64,000 bases of DNA. Origin: Bradyrhizobium sp. CCBAU 53340 (GTDB taxonomy: Bacteria; Pseudomonadota; Alphaproteobacteria; Rhizobiales; Xanthobacteraceae). Shown in pieces: positions 58,626-64,000 of the stretch (positions within the stretch are counted from its first letter, which is position 1; every line of letters begins with the position of its first letter). The notes below the pieces were generated by a model. That model was given only the letters and a program-made list of their open reading frames with translations, did no database searches and had not been told where the DNA came from. The translations under genes were made by a program, and so were the position numbers. Where the stretch lies: positions 1,116,001 through 1,180,000 of the forward strand of contig NZ_CP030055.1 in the NCBI RefSeq assembly GCF_015291645.1, written 5' to 3'.

Positions 58626-58682
58626 TCCTTCAGGAACGAAGCATGCGACGGCATGGTTGAGAGCGAAATGGAGGCCACCGCC

Positions 58683-59222
58683 ATGCTCTCGCCGATACGT
58701 CTTGTCTCTGAAGCTGCCGAGCTCGCCGCGCGCCGCCACAACGGCATGGCGCGCAAGGGGCGCGGCAACGAACCCTACATCAATCACCTCGCCGAGGTTG
58801 CGAACCTGCTCGCGACCGCGACCGACGGCGCCGATGCCGAGCTGGTCGCGGCCGGCTGGCTGCACGATGCAATCGAGGACACCGACACCACACGCGAAGA
58901 GCTTGCGCAGACCTTCTCGGAGCGCGTCGCGTCCCTGGTCGTCGAATGCACCGACGACATGAGCTTGCCGAAGACCGAGCGGCGACGGAGGCAGATCGAG
59001 GACGCTCCGCACAAATCTCCCGGCGCAAAGCTGATCAAGATCGCCGACAAGATCAGCAATATCGGCGCCCGCATTCATTCTGATCCGTCCACTGAAGAGC
59101 GCGACGACCTCGCCGACTACAGCGGCTGGGCCGAGCGGGTCGTCGCGGGGTGCCGCGGCGGCAATGCATGGCTCGATACGAAATTCGATGATGCCGTGAA
59201 AGCAGCGAAGGCTTTGCTGTGA
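58683..59222 (+). CDS. MESH1/RelA-SpoT-like HD-domain hydrolase within the urease operon
   Basis: A 179-residue cytosolic HD-superfamily protein. The motifs fit the hydrolase half of RelA/SpoT and MESH1: AARRHNG then [17 protein letters not shown], the HD pair in [17 protein letters not shown], and [12 protein letters not shown]. No synthetase or TGS domain is present, and the total length is that of MESH1 (179). ATG 58683 has GGAGG 8 bases upstream; two earlier in-frame starts lack this. It is placed between ureB and ureC, so it is transcribed with urease. It may degrade (p)ppGpp or act on another pyrophosphate; activity is inferred. Confidence 0.8.
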   Translation: MLSPIRLVSEAAELAARRHNGMARKGRGNEPYINHLAEVANLLATATDGADAELVAAGWLHDAIEDTDTTREELAQTFSERVASLVVECTDDMSLPKTERRRRQIEDAPHKSPGAKLIKIADKISNIGARIHSDPSTEERDDLADYSGWAERVVAGCRGGNAWLDTKFDDAVKAAKALL

Positions 59223-59256
59223 GCAGCCAACAGTTCAATCGCAAACGGGGCTTGTG

Positions 59257-60972
59257 ATGTCCGTCAAGATGAAGCGTTCCGTCTATGCCGATATGTTCGG
59301 CCCGACCACCGGCGACAGGGTTCGGCTCGCCGACACCGATCTCATCATCGAAGTGGAGAAGGATTTCACCACCTATGGCGAAGAGGTGAAGTTCGGCGGC
59401 GGCAAGGTGATCCGTGACGGCATGGGGCAATCGCAGGTCACCAACAAGCAGGGCGCGGCCGACACCGTCATCACCAATGCGCTGATTGTCGACCACTGGG
59501 GTATCGTGAAGGCTGACGTCGCCATCAAGGACGGCATGATCTCGGCGATCGGCAAGGCCGGCAATCCCGACATCCAGCCGGGCGTCACCATCATCATCGG
59601 CCCCGGCACCGACGTGATCGCGGGCGAAGGCAAGATCCTCACCGCCGGCGGCTTCGACAGCCACATCCATTTCATCTGCCCCCAACAGATCGAACACGCG
59701 TTGATGTCAGGCGTCACCTCGATGCTGGGTGGCGGTACCGGTCCGTCGCACGGCACTTTCGCCACCACCTGCACGCCCGGCCCCTGGCACATCGCGCGGA
59801 TGATCCAGTCGTTCGATGCTTTCCCGGTCAATCTCGGCATCTCAGGCAAGGGCAATGCATCGCGCCCGGCGGCGCTGGTCGAGATGATCAAGGCCGGCGC
59901 CTGCGCGCTGAAGCTGCACGAGGATTGGGGCACGACGCCGGCTGCGATCGACAATTGCCTCTCGGTCGCCGATGACCACGACATTCAGGTCATGCTGCAT
60001 TCCGATACGCTGAACGAATCCGGCTTCGTCGAAGACACCATCAAGGCCTTCAAGGGCCGCACCATCCATGCCTTCCATACCGAGGGTGCCGGCGGCGGCC
60101 ACGCCCCCGACATCATCAAGGTCGCGGGCCTGAAGAATGTGCTGCCGTCCTCGACCAATCCGACGCGCCCCTTCACCCGCAACACCATCGACGAGCATCT
60201 CGACATGCTGATGGTGTGCCACCATCTCGATCCCTCGATCGCGGAAGATCTGGCCTTCGCCGAAAGCCGCATCCGCAAGGAGACCATTGCGGCCGAGGAT
60301 ATCCTGCACGATCTCGGCGCGCTCTCGATGATGTCCTCGGATTCGCAAGCCATGGGCCGTCTCGGCGAGGTGATCATCCGCACCTGGCAGACCGCCGACA
60401 AGATGAAGAAGCAGCGCGGCTCGCTGCCGCAGGACAAGGGCAAGGACAGCGACAATTTCCGCGTCAAGCGCTACATCGCGAAATACACCATCAACCCTGC
60501 GATCGCGCACGGCGTGTCCAAGCTGATCGGCTCGGTCGAGAAGGGCAAGCTCGCCGATCTCGTGCTGTGGTCGCCGGCCTTCTTCGGCGTCAAGCCGGAT
60601 TGCATCATCAAGGGCGGCACCATCGTCGCAGCGCCCATGGGCGACCCCAACGCCTCGATCCCGACGCCGCAGCCGGTGCACTACCAACCGATGTTCGGCG
60701 CCTTCGGCAAGGCGCGCACCGCGTCGTCCGTGGTGTTCACTTCGAAGGCCGCGGTAACCGGCGGGCTGGCGCGCAAGCTCGGCATCGACAAGAAGCTCTA
60801 TGCGGTCCAGAACACCCGCAGCAAGATCTCCAAGAAGAGCATGATCCACAACGACGCGACGCCCAACATCGAGGTCGATCCGGAGACCTACGAGGTGCGC
60901 GCCGACGGCGAGCTTCTGACCTGTCCGCCCGCCGAGGTGCTGCCGATGGCCCAGCGATATTTCATGTACTGA
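59257..60972 (+). CDS. ureC: Urease alpha subunit UreC
   Basis: A 571-residue catalytic subunit that hydrolyses urea to ammonia and carbamate. The two-nickel site is intact: His136 and His138 in [10 protein letters not shown], carbamylated Lys219 in [10 protein letters not shown], plus the [10 protein letters not shown] and [13 protein letters not shown] histidines and the [13 protein letters not shown] flap. The start ATG 59257 follows CGGGGC; a GTG one codon earlier is possible. Complete length. Separated from ureB by the HD gene. Confidence 0.98.
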   Translation: MSVKMKRSVYADMFGPTTGDRVRLADTDLIIEVEKDFTTYGEEVKFGGGKVIRDGMGQSQVTNKQGAADTVITNALIVDHWGIVKADVAIKDGMISAIGKAGNPDIQPGVTIIIGPGTDVIAGEGKILTAGGFDSHIHFICPQQIEHALMSGVTSMLGGGTGPSHGTFATTCTPGPWHIARMIQSFDAFPVNLGISGKGNASRPAALVEMIKAGACALKLHEDWGTTPAAIDNCLSVADDHDIQVMLHSDTLNESGFVEDTIKAFKGRTIHAFHTEGAGGGHAPDIIKVAGLKNVLPSSTNPTRPFTRNTIDEHLDMLMVCHHLDPSIAEDLAFAESRIRKETIAAEDILHDLGALSMMSSDSQAMGRLGEVIIRTWQTADKMKKQRGSLPQDKGKDSDNFRVKRYIAKYTINPAIAHGVSKLIGSVEKGKLADLVLWSPAFFGVKPDCIIKGGTIVAAPMGDPNASIPTPQPVHYQPMFGAFGKARTASSVVFTSKAAVTGGLARKLGIDKKLYAVQNTRSKISKKSMIHNDATPNIEVDPETYEVRADGELLTCPPAEVLPMAQRYFMY

Positions 60973-61112
60973 AATAGCGCCTCAACGCATGTCCCCGGTG
61001 CATGCCGGTTGCATGTCTTGGGACGGCTTTTCCGGTTTTGCGTTCGATCCCGGCTGGTCTAATGTCCCGGCCGGAATTGAACCCTTGAGAAGAAAAGCCG
61101 GGAGGATTTCTC

Positions 61113-61412
61113 GTGATCTACGTCGTTGCCACCCTGACCATCAAGCCCGAGACGCGTGCCGAATTCATTGCAGCCGCGACCGCCTGCATCAAGGAGACGC
61201 GGAAAGAGCCCGGTAATATCGCCTACGACCTGCACGAAAGCGTCACCGATCCCGCCAAGATGGTGTTCGTCGAGCAGTGGGAGAACATGGAGGCGTTGGG
61301 GCCGCATCGCGCTGCCGAGCACATGAAGACGTTCGGTCGGGTCGCCGTAAAGTGCTTCACGGCGCCGCCGAAGATCGAATACATCACGCCCGAGAAGGTC
61401 GAGACGAGGTAA
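61113..61412 (+). CDS. Antibiotic-biosynthesis-monooxygenase-fold protein (putative quinol monooxygenase)
   Basis: A 99-residue ABM-family protein of the YgiN type. Core segments VIYVVATLTIKPETRAEFIAAA-like N-terminus (shortened here), LHESVTDPAKMVFVEQWEN and HMKTF fit the family of small cofactor-free or heme-type monooxygenases and dimers of ferredoxin-like fold. There is no Trp/His heme-ligand set I can assign. It lies between ureC and ureE, 140 bases after ureC and 6 before ureE, so it is in the operon. No reason in known urease biology requires it. Confidence 0.8.
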   Translation: MIYVVATLTIKPETRAEFIAAATACIKETRKEPGNIAYDLHESVTDPAKMVFVEQWENMEALGPHRAAEHMKTFGRVAVKCFTAPPKIEYITPEKVETR

Positions 61413-61418
61413 CAGCGC

Positions 61419-62057
61419 ATGATCCGGGCAACGCAGGTCAGGGGACAGCACCGTTTCACGGAAACGCCGGCGGATACGGTCGTGCTCGATTTCGACGATC
61501 GGCACCGCCGCCGCATGGCGATGACGGGGACACGGGGTCTCGAATTCCTGCTTGATCTGGAGAACGCCGTCGCGCTGCGCGGCGGCGATGCGCTGGTGCT
61601 GGAGGACGGAAGGCTGGTCGAGGTGGTGGCCGCGCCCGAGCCGCTGCTGGAGATCCGCGGCCGCGACCCGCATCACCTGGTCCGCGTGGCCTGGCACCTC
61701 GGCAACCGCCATCTGCCGACACAGCTGATGACCAAAGCCTTGCGCATCCGCCGCGATCACGTCATCGAAGCGATGGTGAAGGGGCTTGGCGCGAAGGTGA
61801 TCGAGATCGAGGCGCCGTTCGATCCCGAAGGCGGCGCCTATGCCGAGGCCGGGCATGCGCATGGCCATGATGACCATGCGCACCACGCTCATGGGCACCA
61901 CGACCCCCACGATCACGGTCATCACGACCATGGCCATGACCATCATCATGATCATGCCGCGCATGACCATGGCCATGATCACCACCATCACCACGACGAA
62001 CATTGCGATCATCCCGATCATCACCACGGCCACACGCATGGTCATGACCACAAATGA
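61419..62057 (+). CDS. ureE: Urease accessory protein UreE with His-rich tail
   Basis: A 212-residue nickel metallochaperone. The N-terminal domain (1-75) and the middle domain with [25 protein letters not shown] match UreE. From about residue 146 the last 67 residues contain about 36 histidines along with many Asp and Gly, a nickel-binding tail. The usual metal-binding GNRHLP motif is present as LGNRHLPTQ. Its 3' end overlaps the ureF start by 14 bases. It stores and hands nickel to the UreDFG complex. Confidence 0.94.
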   Translation: MIRATQVRGQHRFTETPADTVVLDFDDRHRRRMAMTGTRGLEFLLDLENAVALRGGDALVLEDGRLVEVVAAPEPLLEIRGRDPHHLVRVAWHLGNRHLPTQLMTKALRIRRDHVIEAMVKGLGAKVIEIEAPFDPEGGAYAEAGHAHGHDDHAHHAHGHHDPHDHGHHDHGHDHHHDHAAHDHGHDHHHHHDEHCDHPDHHHGHTHGHDHK

Positions 62058-62766
62058 GCAGGTCGGTGCCGGCGACCTCGTCGAGCGCGAGGCGGCGGCG
62101 CTGTACCGGCTGATGACGTGGCTGTCGCCGGCATTTCCCGTCGGCGGCTTCTCCTATTCCAGCGGCATCGAATGGGCGGTCGAAGCGGGTGATATCACTG
62201 ATGTCGCGACGTTGGCCGACTGGCTCGACGCGATGCTCGGCGACGGCTCGGGCTTTTGCGATGCGACGTTTCTGGTGCAGGCCTATCGCGCCGCCGAGGC
62301 CGGCGAGGATGCCGCGCTCGGCGATATCGCCGAGCTCGCCGCCGCCTTCGTGCCGTCGCGCGAGCGGCAGCTCGAGACGACCTCGCAGGGCCGCGCCTTC
62401 ATCGACATCACCCGTGCCGCGTGGGATGCGAACGGCCTGGATGCCATGGTTGCGGCATGCCGTACGCCATTGGTCTATCCCGTTGCCGTCGGCGTCGTCG
62501 CCGCAATGCACGCGGTGCCGTTGGCCCCGACGCTGCACGCCTTCCTGCATGCGCTGGTCTCGAACTGGATCTCGGCGGCGAGCCGGCTCATTCCGCTCGG
62601 CCAGACCGACAGCCAGCGCGTGCTGGTGAAGCTGGAAGCCGCCGCCGCCGTCACAGCCAATCGGGCGCTGAATGCGACGCTGGACGATCTCGGCAGCGCG
62701 ACCTTTCGCGCCGATCTCGCCAGCCTCAGGCACGAGACGCAATATACGCGGCTATTCAGGTCATGA
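62044..62766 (+). CDS. ureF: Urease accessory protein UreF
   Basis: A 240-residue all-helical maturation protein. [24 protein letters not shown] is the diagnostic N-terminal segment, followed by family stretches in [32 protein letters not shown] 62044 is inside the ureE His-tail coding region, in another frame; ATG 62038 two codons earlier is an alternative. It links UreD to UreG. A 122-bp repeat element separates it from ureG. Confidence 0.95.
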   Translation: MTTNEQVGAGDLVEREAAALYRLMTWLSPAFPVGGFSYSSGIEWAVEAGDITDVATLADWLDAMLGDGSGFCDATFLVQAYRAAEAGEDAALGDIAELAAAFVPSRERQLETTSQGRAFIDITRAAWDANGLDAMVAACRTPLVYPVAVGVVAAMHAVPLAPTLHAFLHALVSNWISAASRLIPLGQTDSQRVLVKLEAAAAVTANRALNATLDDLGSATFRADLASLRHETQYTRLFRS

Positions 62767-62785
62767 GGCGCGATCTTGCCACGGT

Positions 62786-62907
62786 GTCGTCCCGGCGAAG
62801 GCCGGGACCTATAACCACAAATGTGCGTGGTTATGGAAGGATGAAGCCACAGCCTGTCTCATCAACTGAGTTCGGTGGCTATGGGTCCCGGCTTTCGCCG
62901 GGACGAC
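62786..62907. repeat. Long inverted-repeat element inside the urease operon
   Basis: A third copy of the gtcgtcccgg-type element (compare 4011-4133, 6585-6704), 122 bp with inverted ends, between ureF and ureG. In the RNA it would form a long hairpin that could halt or shield transcription into ureG. Confidence 0.85.
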
Positions 62908-62927
62908 GTTAGGAAAGAGCGAACGAC

Positions 62928-63551
62928 ATGTCGAAATCTCACGGCCCCTTGCGTGTCGGCGTCGGCGGTCCCGTTGGATCGGGCAAGACCGCGCTGATGG
63001 ACCTGCTCTGCAAGACCATGCGGGAGCGCTACGACATCGCCGCGATTACCAACGACATCTACACCAAGTGGGATGCGGAATTCCTCGTGCGTTCCGGCTC
63101 GCTGACGCCGGACCGCATCGCCGGCGTCGAGACCGGCGGTTGCCCGCACACAGCGATCCGCGAGGACGCTTCGATGAATCTCGCCGCCGTTGCGGACATG
63201 CGGGCCAAATTCCCCGGGCTCGACCTGGTGCTGATCGAATCCGGCGGCGACAATCTCGCGGCCACTTTTTCCCCGGAGCTTGCCGACCTCACCATCTATG
63301 TGATCGACGTTGCCGCCGGCGACAAGATTCCGTCCAAGGGCGGCCCCGGCATCACACGGTCCGACCTCCTGGTCATCAACAAGATCGACCTCGCGCCCCA
63401 TGTCGGGGCGTCCCTCGAGAAGATGAACACCGACGCTAAACGCATGCGCGGCGAACGCCCCTTCGTCATGACCAACCTGAAGAAAAGCGAGGGGCTCGAC
63501 CGTATCGTCGGCTTCATCGAGACCAAAGGTGGGCTGAAACGAGCGGATTGA
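62928..63551 (+). CDS. ureG: Urease accessory GTPase UreG
   Basis: A 207-residue SIMIBI GTPase giving energy for nickel insertion. P-loop [11 protein letters not shown] at 11-21; nickel-binding Cys-Pro-His triad in [19 protein letters not shown] guanine motif; [15 protein letters not shown] is family-specific. ATG 62928 follows AGGAAAGAGCGAACGAC, an adequate ribosome site. It is separated from ureF by a repeat, so it may have reduced co-transcription. Confidence 0.96.
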   Translation: MSKSHGPLRVGVGGPVGSGKTALMDLLCKTMRERYDIAAITNDIYTKWDAEFLVRSGSLTPDRIAGVETGGCPHTAIREDASMNLAAVADMRAKFPGLDLVLIESGGDNLAATFSPELADLTIYVIDVAAGDKIPSKGGPGITRSDLLVINKIDLAPHVGASLEKMNTDAKRMRGERPFVMTNLKKSEGLDRIVGFIETKGGLKRAD

Positions 63552-63865
63552 AGCGGGCAAGCTGACGGCCCGCGGCGACATGGCGCAGGCGTTTTCCGCC
63601 GTTAACCTCTGAGGCAAAAGCGCGTCGGCGGAACAAATTTCGGACATAGCGATTATCTACCTCCGGTGCCTGGAGCAAAGCCGTTATCGGCCAGACGATC
63701 GGCCGGGCTGATTAAGCTTTTTGGGCGACCCAAGTTGCGTGCAAATGCCTCCTCCGTCATTATCTCTGGTACTGGGCTCCACCCTGTTTCGGTCCATGGC
63801 CGTTCGAGCGGCGTTGATATGCTCCGTGTTTATTGCCGACCTCCTGCTTCCGCCTGAGTAGTCGC
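63552..63865 (+). other. Intergenic region after ureG
   Basis: About 314 bp with no supported gene. It includes a run of lower GC (63620-63660) and the promoter area of the partial gene at the window end. No terminator with T tract was found directly after ureG. Confidence 0.4.
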
Positions 63866-64000
63866 GTGGTCCGGCTGGGTTTCATCATCGGCTTCATCGC
63901 TCTGCTCGGAGCCTTGCTCTCCGGGCTCGCGGCGTATCGCGTCCACGACCAGGAGCTGGCGCTGGACCGGATTGCGCTGGCGCGCGCGATCGACGTTCAT
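63866..64000 (+). CDS. Membrane protein N-terminus, cut by window end
   Basis: Open frame from GTG 63866 to the window edge, 45 residues. It begins VRLGFIIGFIALLGALLSGLAAYRVH, a short basic start then one strong hydrophobic helix, then a charged, helical stretch (DQELALDRIALARAIDVH). This resembles the start of sensory proteins with an extracytoplasmic domain such as CHASE, but the visible part is too short for a firm family call. No clear ribosome site is seen within 15 bases. Confidence 0.45.
   Translation, partial: MVRLGFIIGFIALLGALLSGLAAYRVHDQELALDRIALARAIDVH

Noticed and set aside
63666..63857. 63-codon frame after ureG
   Set aside because: No ribosome site, odd composition, and no family similarity seen.

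Overview
The window is a GC-rich stretch of an alphaproteobacterial chromosome, most like Bradyrhizobium or a close relative in the Nitrobacteraceae. This rests on gene content: a 184-residue membrane-anchored CycM cytochrome, a cpa/tad pilus locus with CtrA-like boxes, a urt-ure urea block, Yej-type peptide importers, and dispersed inverted-repeat elements of the gtcgtcccgg type. No tRNA, rRNA, CRISPR array, insertion sequence or prophage was seen. Both ends cut genes: glpK on the left and a membrane-protein gene on the right.

Layout. 1-15 kb is mostly housekeeping metabolism: glycerol kinase (partial), a secreted penicillin-acylase-family hydrolase, a GNAT acetyltransferase, a threonine dehydratase-like enzyme, a glutathione transferase, the methionine pair metF-metH, a flavin monooxygenase, pheA with kdsB, and divergent cycM. 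15.8-23.5 kb is one ABC peptide-importer operon with two tandem yejA-type binding proteins followed by yejB, yejE and yejF. It is followed by a possible structured RNA and an unknown exported protein. 25-31 kb has a sterol desaturase-family membrane enzyme and a redox cluster: three diheme c-type cytochromes, an Omp25-like barrel and a one-heme cytochrome that appears fused to an outer-membrane barrel (Cyc2-like). This cluster is the best candidate for a little-described system, possibly electron transfer across the outer membrane.

31-35.4 kb has an NlpC/P60 hydrolase overlapping an M17 aminopeptidase, a tiny membrane protein and a metallophosphoesterase. 35.5-48.5 kb is a tad/cpa type IVb pilus locus: tadD, then on the minus strand flp, cpaA, cpaB, cpaC, cpaD, cpaE, cpaF, tadB and tadC, then on the plus strand a stand-alone pilus N-terminal-domain protein, tadE and a tadF-like gene. 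A second sterol desaturase-family gene sits inside it. Three promoter regions carry TTAA-N7-TTAA-like CtrA boxes, one of them perfect.

48.6-51 kb groups three RNA-handling genes on the minus strand: a RhlE-type DEAD-box helicase, an extra IF-1 and a cold-shock protein. 51.3-63.6 kb is a complete urea module: a sigma-54-type promoter, urtABCDE for ATP-driven urea uptake, then ureD, ureA, ureB, a MESH1-like HD hydrolase, ureC, a small ABM-family protein, ureE with a very His-rich tail, ureF and ureG. Urea is imported, split to ammonia by the nickel urease UreABC, and the nickel centre is assembled by UreDEFG. The sigma-54 promoter suggests nitrogen control.
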